This document shows, in pieces, positions 46,953 through 58,631 of a DNA stretch of 64,000 nt (position 1 is the stretch's first letter; the number at the start of each line of letters is the position of its first letter). The position numbers were made by a program, and so were the translations under genes. The notes under the pieces are model-generated. The model was not told the DNA's origin, did no database searches, and saw only the letters and a list, made by a program, of their open reading frames with translations. The stretch comes from [Phialemoniopsis] sp. UDSM-2020 (taxonomy: Eukaryota; Ascomycota; Sordariomycetes; Thyridiales; Thyridiaceae), in contig JAEILZ010000003.1 of NCBI GenBank assembly GCA_018873225.1, positions 310,001-374,000 on the forward strand, read 5' to 3'.

Positions 46953-47980
46953 GGTGATGGCCTGATTGGGTTGGATTGTTGATGGAAAGGTGATGACGCG
47001 GTTGCAAAGATCAATAAAATCAATCAGAGCTGAACCAAAGGACGTCGACCAGCGTAAAGACAGCCAAGGTCGAGCCAGAGGTTAAAGCGCGATGGTTGAA
47101 TGAATTGATCCGGCAGTGCGATTGCGGAGAAGGTCGAAAGTGACACAATGGTGAAAGTGTCGGCCTGGCCCGAGGAGTTGGATTTGAGTCGAATGTGATA
47201 GGTCGGCCGAAGCAGCAGCAGGAGAGCAGAGAGCAGAAGTCGTGGTTGGTTCACAGAGCGAGCAGGGAAGAGGGCGAGATTCGCGGCAGGGAAGTCAAGT
47301 GACGGAGTAGCAGAAAGGACAAGGATTGGAGATTCGCTGCGTCAATGGTGGGCAGGAATGAGGGATAATTGGATGGATGGGATTGGGAGTCTTTGGGAAT
47401 TGAGAGCACAGGCAAGGCAGCTTGTGAATGCAATTGCAACCCCCCGCTCGGTAAACGAGGCAAAACGCGGCAGAGCAAGGCAAGGGTTTATGTGAGAGTT
47501 GGTGTGGTGGTGGTGTCAGCAAATGCAAATGTGTGTGTGTGTGTGCATATACCAACGTGGTGTGAGACAAGGACTCGAGAAAGGTGAGGAGGAGAATGGG
47601 GAGAGCTTTGCTTTCACAAACCCAAGCCCCGGCCAGAGGTGATGTCACATGCGTGGAGCTGGGCCAGGCCACCTTCCACTCTCAGTGAGGAACATAAGCC
47701 CACGATTCTGGGGAAGGGGTGAGCAAGTGGGCCTTCGGTGCTTCCCAAGAGATGGCCCGAGCTTCTCCTTGGCAGAGACTTGCGTCCCCGTGCCTGATCC
47801 CGTGACCTTGAAGAGTCTTGCAGCCTCAGGCCACCCTCTCTGCTCGGGCGGGCCCGGCAATCTACGCAGACCGTGAAAAAGGCTCGTCGTGAGAGAGCTC
47901 ATAGTGTTGACCTCTTGAATCTCCATCAGCTCCTCAACCCACACAATCCTCCTCAAACCCTCACTCACCAATCCGTCAAG
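46953..47980. promoter_or_regulatory. Divergent promoter region NIPSNAP / ATP18
   Basis: About 1 kb between head-to-head starts of two mitochondrial-protein genes. It contains a TG/GT microsatellite (47530-47545) roughly midway. No other gene seen; frames such as 47295-47672 minus are domainless. Confidence 0.5.
47530..47545. repeat. TG dinucleotide microsatellite
   Basis: Eight TG units in the divergent NIPSNAP/ATP18 promoter, a possible Z-DNA-forming tract and length-polymorphic marker. Confidence 0.8.
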
Positions 47981-48409
47981 ATGTCTTGGTTCGGTATCAC
48001 CCCCCTCAAGAAGTTCCCCGCCCCGGTCGGTAAGTCAATTGACCCCCAGCCGTCCACCTCCTATGTGATCGCTAACAGCAAGTTCCAGTCCGACCCATGG
48101 CTCCCTTCTTCATTGCCGGTACGCTCTCCATCTACCTCCTCGATTGAATCGATCGCCGACTCTTCTCTTCGCTTGAGCCCGCGAACTTCACTGGCTCGGG
48201 ACCATCCGTTCTGACATGCGCAATTCTAGGTCTCGTCATGGCTTGGGGCATCAACTCCGCCCAGAACTCGATGATGCAGTGTATGTCGCTCACGCTTGGC
48301 CTCACAAGCCTACCCAACCCGAGTTACGGACAAGTACTGATTATATGCCGCAGCCGACGAGTGGAAGAACGACCCCCGCAACGTCTACGCCAAGAGCAAG
48401 GCACACTAA
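47981..48409 (+). CDS. ATP18: ATP synthase subunit J (Atp18)
   Basis: Small peripheral-stalk/membrane subunit (i/j) of mitochondrial F1Fo-ATP synthase. The gene is far too split for a simple frame scan: four exons, 47981-48029, 48089-48118, 48230-48280 and 48354-48409, joined in phase to 61 residues. The product begins MSWFGITPLKKFPAPV, then RPMAPFFIAGLVMAWGINS forms a single inner-membrane span, and it ends SDEWKNDPRNVYAKSKAH, the conserved matrix/IMS tail of Atp18 (compare the family motif S-D-E-x-K-N-D-P-R-N). Length fits the family (about 59-65). Each intron shows a GTAAGT, GTACGC or GTATGT donor and an AG acceptor. Exon 2 is only 30 nt. It lies head-to-head with the NIPSNAP gene, also mitochondrial. 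Confidence 0.9.
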
Positions 48410-49499
48410 ACATTGCAACGACGAAAAGGCGGAAGGAATGGTTGGAACGATGGAACGAGGACGAACCGATCAAAGCGCATTTCCTGCATGACCGACACAC
48501 CGGATTTCATTGAGAGGGGTGTTTGTGTACCATAGAACGATACAGAGGCGGTTATCGAGCCGTATCTATACCGAACTGAAGATGAATGCGTTCTTCGTCT
48601 ATGTTTCTCCGACATGGCTGCTTGGACTGATCGCCGCTGGAAATCCGCTTTGCTCTGCACTCTGCCGTGCGTTAAATTACCTGCCGTGGTCGCCTCGCCC
48701 CGACCGTTCCTGTTACCTGGTCGAGATGTTGAAGTTCGCAGAGTTTGAGTGCACCTCGGCAGTCTTTCCTTAACCCTTGGCCCATCCTGGAGTGTTCCTG
48801 AAACCGTTACAATCATTCTGTTATGCACTCACGAGGACTATGCGATTACCGCCACATCAAATTAGTGACGGCCTCTCAGGATGCTGTGTTGCGCATAAGC
48901 TGAGCCCCTTCCGGTGCAGGTTGTGTGTCCGGTCCCTTGAGTGGTACTTTGATCCATTCATGAAATTGCTTCATGACAATTGTCTTTATCCGTGCAATTC
49001 CTAAGGCATCATGATCTTATAGAGAAATTGGAGGTGAGATCTTGAGGCTTATAGCTGGTCATGTCGCATGGTCGTTTTGAGAAGCCCGTCTGGCATATCT
49101 CGATAAGGTGCCATGAGCAGAATAAGAGGCTCTTCAATATGTTTCAGGGCGTTTCGAAGTAAACGTTTTTCGACATATGGCTGCACTTCCACAACTGTAT
49201 CGCCTGTGAAAGAATACTTGGTTGCCTGTTGCCTGCAGCTTACAAATGTCCCGTCTTGCGAGCCGGCCGAGGTATGGATTCTGACAGCCGCCTCTAGCTC
49301 CGCGCCGGACCAGTCCCAAAGCACCTCGCCGAACACCGACGTACGCCGATGCCACCTTTTGAACCTTTTCCAACACAACACATAAACCGGGTATTATTCT
49401 CACGAGCATATGCGCCCCTTCGCACTGCTTGTGTATTCGACCAGGCCACTGACCCGCTGTTCATTTGCCTCGAGCATTTTTCACAGATTCTGCACGACC
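48410..49499. other. Intergenic region with one weak ORF
   Basis: 3' flank of ATP18 and promoter of the FSH1 gene. On the minus strand 49381-49049 is a 110-codon frame ending in protein-like text (TGDTVVEVQPYVEKRLLRNA) but with no recognised domain; I treat it as unproven. Confidence 0.45.
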
Positions 49500-50510
49500 A
49501 TGGCCACGCAAGGGAACGCCGCCGGTCAGGCGGGACAGAAGCCGGGCAAGAGGGAGATCAAGATATTGATGCTTCACGGTAAGACGCCCTAGCATTGTCA
49601 TGCATTATGTGATGAGATATATACACAACCTTGGCCGGCTGCTGCAAGCGCATTCAACTGCAAGGTCGTATACAACATCTCCAATCTCATCTCATGTCAC
49701 ACCACAACCCATCTCATCACCCACCCTCACTCACCTTCGAATCAAACTAACACACCTCCTCAAGGCTATACTCAATCAGGCCCTCTCTTCCGCGCAAAGA
49801 CCCGCGCCCTCGAGAAGCTCGTCCAAAAGAGCCTCGCGCCCGCCAACCTCTCCGTCAACCTCATCTACCCCACGGCGCCCAACCGCCTGCGCCCGCAGGA
49901 CATCCCGGGCTACCAGCCGGCCGAAGATAACGCCAGCGCCGCGGAAGATGAAGAGTACGACTGCTGGGCCTGGTTCCGCCGCGACGACGCCACGGGCTCC
50001 TACCGCCTGCTGCCCGAGGGCATGCGCCGCGTGGCGGCCGCCATCCGCGACGACGCGGGCGGCCACGTCGACGGCGTGCTGGGCTTCAGCCAGGGCGCCG
50101 CGATGGCGGGCATGCTCGCCGCGGCGCTGGAGCCGGGCCGCGCGGTGCCCACGACGGAAGGGGACGACTGGTCCTGGGTGGACGAGCTGCGGTCTGCGAA
50201 CGGGGGCCAGCCGTTGCGGTTCGCCGTCGCGTACAGCGGGTTCTGGGCGGTGCCGGCGGAGCTGGGCTGGCTGTACGACCCGGCGATCAGCACGCCGACG
50301 CTGCACGTGCTGGGCGGGCTCGACACGGTCGTCGACGAGAGCCGGAGCCAAGGCCTCATCGAGCGATGCGTGGACCCCGTCGTCGTGACGCACCCTGGCG
50401 GGCACTACGTCCCTGTTAGCAAGCAGTGGGCTATGCCGCTCATTGGCTTTATACATAAGCATGCCAAGGATGAGGAGGTGCAGTCGCAGGCCGAGAGGGC
50501 GCAGATATGA
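49500..50510 (+). CDS. FSH1-type serine hydrolase
   Basis: Alpha/beta hydrolase of the FSH1 (DUF341) family. Two exons, 49500-49578 and 49765-50510, giving 274 residues; intron of 186 nt with a gtaaga donor and an ACTAACA branch close to the CAAG acceptor. The N-terminal strand and oxyanion loop are rebuilt across the junction as KREIKILMLHGYTQSG. A catalytic triad can be read: S135 in GFSQGAA, D213 in GGLDTVVDE and H240 in HPGGHYVP. No signal peptide, so probably cytosolic. The family includes yeast Fsh1-3 and the fungal polyketide-cluster hydrolases of lovastatin (LovG) type; nothing nearby suggests a biosynthetic cluster. Substrate unknown. Its 3' end lies 256 nt from the convergent RPN5 gene. 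Confidence 0.9.
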
Positions 50511-50766
50511 TTAGATTCTGTGTCATGGTCGTGGAAGATGCGGCGGGTTGCATGTCACTTAGGGAGTAGAGTTCACCATTAGACGATAGATAGATGCGGG
50601 ACCGAGACGACATGTCCCTTTCTTTGAGTTGTACACTGCCTTCAATTCTATAGACGAAGGCACCTTTTCTAGTGCATACAATTACATACGTTTGTCTTGT
50701 ATCACGAGTCACCCCATTGATCATCCCTCCCACAAGCCGTTCGGAAGACGCTCGTCTACCCCAAGT

Positions 50767-52431
50767 CTATTTGGCCTTGACCGCCTTGCCCTTGCCCGAC
50801 TTGGCGCCAGCCGCTCCAGGCTGGATCCTCGCCATCATCTCCTCCTTGGTAATCAGATGGTCGATCCTCTCCAACAGACCCAGCAGGTTCTTCATGTCCG
50901 AGCTCCAGTCGTTGAGGATGTCATCGGCATCCCTCGGCTTGGCGAAGCTGACGATACGAGCGGGCCGGTCAATCTTGGCGTAGACCGTCTTGGAGGTGAC
51001 AAGCTCGCTGATGTACTTCTCCGTCTCGTCCTCGTCCAGATCGAGCAGCTGGGTCAGGCGGCCCATCTGGATGCGAGTGTAGTACTTGGCGACGACGCGG
51101 ACATTGTGCTCAATGACCCGCTTGCGCAGGTCTTGCCACCGCTGGAAGGCCTTCTCGTCGTCAGACTGATCCTTCTGCGCGTCGAAGACATCGGTGCCAC
51201 ACAGGTGAGGGCCAAAGATCTTGGCAACCTCGGGCCATCGCATGAGCTCCTGAACTGTGAATAGCTTGAGGAGCTCGGCGTCTTGGGGAACCTGCGAGTT
51301 TCGGGTATCCCTGTAGACCCTGTGCAGCAGATCGTGTTGCTCGTTGTCGTAGGGCGCGAGAATGACAAAGTAGATGATTCGTTGCAAGACCTGTGCTGAA
51401 TGTTAGTAAACCTGGAGTAACACCGAGGAACAGAGTATGACCTACAGGGCGAAGCTTGGAGGGGTCGTCCTCAACAGCCTCCGTGTCCAGAACCTGCCGG
51501 TAATGCTTGCAGACGTCCAAGTACTTGTCCTCGTGCTTGGACAGGATAATCTGCTGCTCGTAGTACTTGAGCTTAAGATCGGTGACATCGTCCACCTTCT
51601 CCTCTGGGACCTCCTCGCCCTTCTCCGCCTTCTTCTCACGCTCCTTCCTCTCCTTCTCAAGCTGCTCGGGAGTCTTCTTAGGCTTCCTCGCCAGGTACTT
51701 GGTGCTGATCTTTCTGCTCAAAATGCCTGCCTGGGTCCAGTCGCCGCTCTCGATGCAAAGGGCGACTTGTGCCAAGATGAACTCTGTCTTCTCACGCCTC
51801 TCCATAGAACCAAAGGTCTCAACTTGCAGCTCGCACAGGATGTCGGTCGCCGCCTTCAGATCGCCTTGCTGCTTCTTGATGTCTGAGAGGATCTTGGTGA
51901 CGCGCGCCCGCTCGACTTCGACGAAGATCTTGCCTTCGGTTACCGTCCGCAGAGTCTCGATGACAGATAGCTTCGTCTCCATGTTGGGGGTGTCGTCGAG
52001 GAACTTCATCACGTTCTGCACCATCCGGGTGATGGCCTGCTTGAGTTGACCATGCTTCTTGGAGAGCAGGAGCACCTGCTCATTGAGCAGGCTCCAGTCG
52101 CCGGCAGTCTTGCATATCGTGACGATCGCGATTAATATCCGGGATGTCGAGGCGAGATCTGATGCCTACGAGAAAGTGAGTTGTTATTCAAGCAATCCTT
52201 GAGATTGGCGCCGATGGGAGCTAAACTTACCTGGCGCGCTTGCTTCTCGACAACTGCGAGCTTCTCGATGGCGGCTTGAATGTCGGTCTGTAAAAGTCAC
52301 CGTCAGACGGAGATTCCTTTGTAGCGTGGATCACGAGCTCGACTCACCTTGGCCAGCTTCTCAGCTTCGGGGATCTGTTTGTCAGCCTCCTTGGAGAAGT
52401 CCTTCTCCGGCTTGAGGGCTGGCTCAGACAT
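50767..52431 (-). CDS. RPN5: 26S proteasome regulatory lid subunit Rpn5 (PSMD12), PCI domain
   Basis: Structural lid subunit of the 26S proteasome in nucleus and cytosol. Four exons on the minus strand, 52431-52348, 52287-52231, 52165-51446 and 51390-50767, giving 494 residues, the usual Rpn5 length. The start MSEPALKPEKDFSKEADKQI is followed by TDIQAAIEKLAVVEKQARQ from a 57-nt exon. The middle is helical TPR/HEAT-like (ILIAIVTICKTAGDWSLLNE, FILAQVALCIESGDWTQA) with a Lys/Glu-rich insert. The PCI domain in exon 4 runs from VLQRIIYFVILAPYDNEQHD through RWQDLRKRVIEHNVRVVAKYY and LTQLLDLDEDETEKYISELV (winged helix). Intron 3 uses GTAGGT as donor. An alternative frame across it runs into unrelated residues. 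It diverges from the GH55 gene. Confidence 0.92.
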
Positions 52432-53416
52432 ATTGGCTGGAGAGGTGGTTGATCGGACTGCGATTGATGTGATGTGAGGAATCGACTTGAAGGAGAGCGG
52501 GATGGGGGATGCAGGTCGATTGCTGGGATTGGAGGTGGCGAGGCGTTGCTGGACAAGCTCGCGATGGATGGATGGATTAGATTGTTTGATGGATACGCAA
52601 TATGGAGCTCTGCCTGCAAGGCTGGCCTTGGTGGTGGTGACTGAGCTAAGGTCGCCTGGCTCGAGAAGATGGTCTGTGCTCATTCAGCGCGTGCGCCTCC
52701 AAGCTTCACGCCAAGAAGGAGTGCACGTCTCACGTGACGCCTCCCTTGACCTTCCCACGATGCAGACAAGCAAATGCGGATGAGACCACGAGCTCCTTGC
52801 CTTGATATCTTGTTCGTTCATGAGATTTGTGCAAAGGTTTCATTTTGATATTTGGTTATCAAGAGAGAGCGCATCGAGCATTGAGCGCAATACTGTGATT
52901 GACCACCGCTAGCTCGCCTGTCCCCCATCATCATGGCTCCCGCCTGGCCATGCTGTACCTGAAGGATCCATCTCAGCAGATGGTGCTTTCCGAAGCCAGA
53001 GTCGCCCATGGTTCTGTGAGGAAATGAAGCCAGTATATTGGTAGAAATGGCATACCGCGAATCCATACCTTCCTCAAGCCCGGCGATTGCTTTGGACTTT
53101 CACGATCATGCCTGCACTTTCTCTTGAGTGCTGCATCTGATACATGATTGATCAGGTGTGAACCGGGGTGGTGCACTCATTCCAGATGACACTTCATTGC
53201 TTCCGAACTTGGGCTGTCTTGTATCCTCCCGCGATCTTATTCTGACTCTGCTTCTCGTCTTCTTTCCGACCCCCTTCTGGCTTCTTTAGTATCATCAAAT
53301 ACACCATACCTCAATACCTAGACCCTTTGCATTCATTGATTCTTTTGCATGCTTATACGTCCTGAATTTGACTCCTATAACCCTCAATTACTACATATTC
53401 TCAGCCTGCCTTCGTG
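52432..53416. promoter_or_regulatory. Divergent promoter region RPN5 / GH55
   Basis: 985 nt between divergent starts. The RPN5-proximal part has a GGTGGCGAG close to, but not matching, the yeast proteasome element GGTGGCAAA. The GH55-proximal part (53200-53400) is pyrimidine-rich. No gene seen. Confidence 0.45.
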
Positions 53417-56400
53417 ATGTTTGCCACGACCTTCCTAGCATTAGCATGGATGCTCCCGATTGCTCACTCGTACTGGATGGAAGATATTGCCCATCAGGGT
53501 ATCTCTCCTTTCAATACGGACAAGCATTATCAAATATTCCGGAACGTCAGAGATTTTGGGGCCAAGGGTGATGGCGGTCAGTTTCGAGACACATCCCTTT
53601 TTGGACTGACAATGACCTAACCATCGACATAGTAACGGACGATACACGTGCCATAAACCTCGCAATCAGCCATGGGAACCGGTGTGGAGGCGATGCTCAT
53701 TGTGTTGGCACGACAGTGACACCCGCTGTCGTCTACTTCCCGCCTGGGTAATCCCGTCCTCCTGTTTCTTGACACATGAATACAGGCTTACACATGGTAG
53801 GAACTATCTGGTCACGTCTTCGATTGTCGACTACTACTACACCCAGATCATCGGAGACCCAGCCAATATGCCGGTGCTCAAAGCGGCAAAGTCATTCAAG
53901 CCCAACGTCATTGGTCTGCTTGACGGAGATCAGTACACGAGCACCGGGGCACTCAAATTTGGAGCCACCAATGTCTTTTTCCGCCAGCTTCGAAACCTCG
54001 TCTTCGACGTCACCGACGTACCAGGCGAGGTGTGTGCTGTTCATTGGCCCTCTTCACAGGCTACCGTCATAGACAATTGTGTATTCAAGCTCTCGCGGCG
54101 GGCTGGAACATCGCACACCGGCATCTTCATGGAGGAGGGCAGTGGTGGCATGCTCAGCAACTTGGTCTTCTATGGCGGCGAGTACGGAGCCCAATTCGGA
54201 AATCAGCAGTACACGACGCGCAACCTCACCTTCCACAACTCCAAGACGGCCATCCTGCAGATCTGGAATTGGGGCTGGACATACAAGTCGATTCACATTG
54301 ACGACTGTGACGTGGGAATCAACATGAGTGGCCCCGTGATTGGCTCTGTGGTGCTTCTTGACTCGACGATCTCAAATACTGCGACTGGCATCATCACAGG
54401 CCGTGACCCTGCCGGACAACAGAAGCCTGGTGCTGGGACGCTTGTCGTTGAGAGTACAGAGTTCAAGAACGTGACCACTCCAGGGCTCGGACCAAATGGT
54501 CCCATTATCAAGAAGAAGGATGCCTCTTCTTCATCCGTGGATGTCCATGGCTTTGTTCACGTAGGCATCCGGCGTCTTCGGTAGATGATATTCGATGCTG
54601 ACCGAAACCTAGGGCAATATTTACACACCCTCCGGACCCAGCGTGATCCAATCAGCCGACGGCGAATATGTCAACCTCCTTACCACCCTGCAATCTGGCA
54701 GAGGGTATCTCGAGATGTCAAAGGTCAGTGACACACTTGTTTCCATTACACCACAAAGACGACACTAATATGTTCGCCGCAGCCACAATACAAGACTCAC
54801 CCGGCGACACTGTTCATCTCTGCCCGGACGTTTGGTGCCCAAGGCGATGGACTCACGGATGATACTGACGCTTTGAATTCCCTATTCCGAATAGCCTCCC
54901 AGAGATTCGACGAGGGCATTGTGGCATTTGTCGACGCTGGCTACTACAGGGTGACTGACACGATTTACATCCCGCCCAACATACGCATTGTAGGTGAGGC
55001 TCTCTCATCCGTGGTCATGGGCGCCGGCGCCAAGTTCTCCAACATCCAAGCTCCATATCCGGTGGTACAAGTCGGCAAGCCTGGCGATACTGGCATCATC
55101 GAATGGTCAGACATGATCATTTCCACTCAGGGCGGCACTGCCGGCGCTGTTCTGATCGAGTACAACCTGGCCACACCTTGGAGTTCGAGCACAACGCTGA
55201 ACACACCCTCAGGCATGTGGGATGTCCACATTCGAGTCGGTGGATTTGCGGGCTCAAAGCTCCAGTTGGCAGAGTGCGCAGAGACACCGCACCGGGACGG
55301 GTACATCAGCTCCGACTGCGTCGCCGCCTACACGAGCATGCACATCACCAAGAGCGCCACAAGCCTGTACATGGAGAACTGCTGGATTTGGACCGCCGAG
55401 TAAGCCTCTCAATGATAACTCTTTGCCCTTTGCTCGCGAGCCTCGTACTGACTTCGCGCCCAGCCACGACATCGAAGACTACGACAACCGCCAGATCTCT
55501 GTCTTCGCTGGTCGGGGCCTCCTGATCGAGTCGGAGCGCGGCCGCATCTGGCTCGTTGGCACTGGCGTGGAGCACCACGTGCTCTACCAGTACCAGCTAC
55601 TCAACACGCAGAACATCTGGATGGGCCAGATCCAGACCGAGACGCCCTACTACCAACCCAACCCGGCCGCTCCTTTCCCGTTCATTACCATCAACAAGAC
55701 GATCCACGATCCGGACTTTGACAAGGACTGCGCCCACCTGCCGGCTCTGCCCCTTCGCAGCGAGGGGGAAACCCCCCTTCCCTCGCCGCCCTGCCGCATG
55801 GCCTGGGGCCTGCGCGTACTTGGGAGCCACAACGTGGTTGCCTTTGGGGCGGGACTGTACTCGTTTTTCAACAACTACAACACGTCGTGCTGCAACGAGG
55901 GAGGCAAACGCAAGTGCCAGGCACGGATCCTGTGGGTCGGTCCGTCATCTGCCAACAACAACGACAGTGCTAGCGGCAGCGGCAGCGTATGTGGTGTTGC
56001 TGCACAAGGGAACTCAGACAGCAGCTACGGAGATGTGCAAGTCTACGGCCTGGACACGGTGGGCGTGCAGCGCATGGCGACCCGCGAGGGCATCGATGTT
56101 GCGCGCTTTGAGGACAACGCTGCTGGATTCGACGACACACTGGCAATGTTTGAGTACCCCGGAGCCGGCGGGGCCGCCTTTGGGGTCCGTGGCGGCGGCA
56201 ACAGGACTGTGCCTATGGATGGCGGAGGGTACGGGCCGGCTGTGGCTTCAATGCCGGGGCTTGGCGTCGGCGGCGGCACTGGCGAGTCTGGGTACATGTG
56301 CTCTGGGGACTGGCAGCTGCTGTGCGGCTTGGGGCAAAATACCTCATCGTCATCGTCTTCTTCGTCTGCGCTGCCGGTGGTCGTTACCATTGTGGCGTCG

Positions 56401-56736
56401 ACTTCGACATCGACGTCGACGGTGTTTGTGACTGTAACTTCTACGGCGACGACAACGAAGGAGGAGCAGGCTAGCACGCTGGGAGATTCTGGTGGCAGCT
56501 ACACTGATCCAGGGTTCTCGGGTTCGAGTGACGATGTATCAGCGACCACGGCCCCGGTCAAGAGCTACGCGGGCGCTCTGTCGGAGGGTGTCAGTACGCT
56601 GCTAACCTCGCTGGTTGGCTCTCCGGCCTGGACTGAGATATTCCCGAGTGTCACGATGGCGGCTGGTGCGCCTGTGCAAGTCACACAGCCTGCGTCTTCA
56701 CCTGCAACGACTGCATCTGCACCGGCGTGTCAATGA
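53417..56736 (+). CDS. Secreted GH55 exo-beta-1,3-glucanase with Ser/Thr-rich C-terminal tail
   Basis: Six exons, 53417-53576, 53633-53747, 53801-54560, 54613-54723, 54783-55399 and 55464-56736, in phase to 1011 residues. Signal peptide MFATTFLALAWMLPIAHS. Two pectate-lyase-like right-handed beta-helix halves, each opening with the family motif: FRNVRDFGAKGDG...VTDDTRAIN and ARTFGAQGDGLTDDTDALN. Typical strings include YFPPGNYLVTSSIVDYYYTQ, IFMEEGSGGMLSNLVFYGGEYG and VFAGRGLLIES. The third exon could start at 53786, but 53801 gives the family-like PPGNYLV. GH55 enzymes release glucose from beta-1,3-glucan (laminarin, wall). About 170 residues after the catalytic part form a Ser/Thr-rich low-complexity tail with no GPI-like end, ending in PACQ. 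Many sequons. Acts outside the cell. Confidence 0.9.
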
Positions 56737-58277
56737 GGTTGAGTCCTGCATGTAGATTATTGAAGACATCCTGAATATCCCTTTGAAAATTACATTGTAA
56801 AATTAATCAAAATTTCTGGACATTCGGTTGCGTCTTATGCGAAATGTGTTTGAGACCTTTGAGGTAAGGGGTGACGATTACCCGTGATGATCGGCCGGGT
56901 TCCATAAAACAAGATGTGCGACGGCGCATGAGAACAGCGGGTCGATCTGCTGCGATCAGCAGTGTCAAGAGGATGTTGATCATAGCCAAGACGTGAAAGC
57001 TTCCAGGTTTGCGTATCTTGATGGTGCTTGTGTTGACATCGCGTCTTGATTTCAAGGGGTCTAATCAAGAGGCTTTGAAATGCACACGGGGGCGACATTT
57101 GTCAATCAACCACATTCAATTCCAGCAGTATCTCAAATAAGACTACTTAAAACCAAAATCTCCTTACACCCTCCATGCTAAAAAAAGTAGTCGCCGTGCT
57201 CCTTCTTTTCTCCTATTCTCCAGCAACACCTGAAAAGGATGAGTCGAGGAAGAAGTGTAGTAAAATAAGTAGTAAGCTGACTAAGTAGGTATCTCCAACA
57301 CATACATGCTTGCATTTCTCCAAAGTGAAAAAAAGGGTCAAAACGGGAAATGCATAAATGGGAATCTTGAGAATTAAGGGGTTGTGTGAGTACATCGAAG
57401 CGAAGAAAAAGAAAAGAAAAGAAATGAAGTGAATGAAAGGGGGCTATCAAGCCTCCCAAAGGTTTTGTTCTCCTCGCGACCTCGTCTCCTGAATCTCCAG
57501 CGGTCGTCTGTCCTCTTCGTCCTCGCTCGGCGAGCCTACACGCAACGTGTCCCCCGGTGGGATATCGACAGTTGGGGGGTGCGTGAGGTTTCAAAGGGTG
57601 GTAGTAGTGATGATGGTACCCGTGGTCAACATCAGCGTGTCTGATGAAAGGGTAAAGGGGGTTAATGGATTTGTTCATGTAACATGTTCAAAGAATATGA
57701 ACGTCCGCAGTCGACGCGGACGGGTAGGATAAGGTGTGGTGTGTTTGAGTTGTGTGTAGGCATGTCGATGCCTCGAAAAAGGGGGGGTGATCAGCCCTCC
57801 CTTCCGTTCAAGAGTCATTGCGTATTTGCGCAATCAAAAAGCAGAAGCTGTCGAACCTGCGAAGAAAATGTCTGGGCGCGTGTCCTATGTCCAAAAAGCG
57901 CTGATGCAAGCATCGCTGCGACTGCGCCCAGACTGGGGTATCGTTTTTCCTTCAGGTTGTCGAATTCGTCTCGTCAAAAAAACAAGTAATAATCATCGTG
58001 CTGTCGTTCAAAAAGGCTTGGGAAAATATCAAAAGGTATATCCTCCGATGGCGACGAAGATCATTCCAGACTTTTGTTGCTGGTTTCTTCTCTCTCTCTG
58101 CAATCAATTGCGACAAAGGAAACAGCTGAAATGATGTCCGCATCGAAGAGTTCGTGAGTTGACATTTGAAGATGAGGGACCACTCGTGAATAAATAAAAG
58201 AGTGAGTGTCCCCCCCCGCCGTCGCGATCTAATAAGAAGTTGATCGCATCGTTCATCCACCATAGTGATCAATCGCT
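56737..58277. other. Intergenic between convergent genes
   Basis: 3' flanks of the GH55 gene (plus) and the small GPI protein (minus). Contains AT-rich and poly-A-like stretches around 57400-57425. Frames such as 57678-57178 minus (166 codons) are His/Phe-rich and domainless. No gene supported. Confidence 0.5.
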
Positions 58278-58631
58278 TTACAAGAAAGCGGCAATAACGA
58301 CACCAGCAGCGCCGGCAAGGGCGACGTGAGCGGCACCGAGCTGGACACCGGCGTTCTTGTTGATGGGAGGAACAACAGAAGGCGCCGGAGTGCTGTCGGC
58401 CGAGGTGGTGGGCAGCACGAAGGTGGTCTTGGAGCCAGTGCCGGTGGGCATGTAGCTCGTGGTCGAGTTGACGGGGTAGGTCATGGTGGTGGTAGCGACG
58501 ACGCGCTGCAGGGTAACGGTCTTGGTCAGGACCATGGACGAGGTCATGGTAGTGGTGGTGAGGTCGGCGGCACCGTCGGCGAGAGCCAGGACGGGCAGGA
58601 CCAGGGCGGAGACTATCGTAGTGAGCTGCAT
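58278..58631 (-). CDS. Small GPI-anchored Ser/Thr-rich surface protein
   Basis: Single exon, 117 residues. The N-terminal signal peptide is MQLTTIVSALVLPVLALADG. The mature part is about 70 residues rich in Thr, Ser, Val and Pro, beginning DLTTTTMTSSMVLTKTVTLQ, the repetitive T-x-T style of O-mannosylated wall proteins, with a sequon at NST. The end (AGVQLGAAHVALAGAAGVVIAAFL) is a hydrophobic tail fitting a GPI-attachment signal after small residues. No cysteines in the mature chain and no enzyme domain. Function unknown; predicted cell-wall mannoprotein. Its promoter region (58632-59300) has pyrimidine runs on the coding strand. Confidence 0.82.
   Translation of the reverse strand: MQLTTIVSALVLPVLALADGAADLTTTTMTSSMVLTKTVTLQRVVATTTMTYPVNSTTSYMPTGTGSKTTFVLPTTSADSTPAPSVVPPINKNAGVQLGAAHVALAGAAGVVIAAFL

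Noticed and set aside
52500..52560. Possible proteasome-associated control element near RPN5 (GGTGGCGAG)
   Set aside because: Differs from the yeast element GGTGGCAAA and lies in a purine-rich tract; filamentous fungi may not use it.
57178..57678. 166-codon minus-strand frame downstream of the small GPI gene
   Set aside because: Lies where the 3' untranslated region is expected; His/Phe-rich with no domain.
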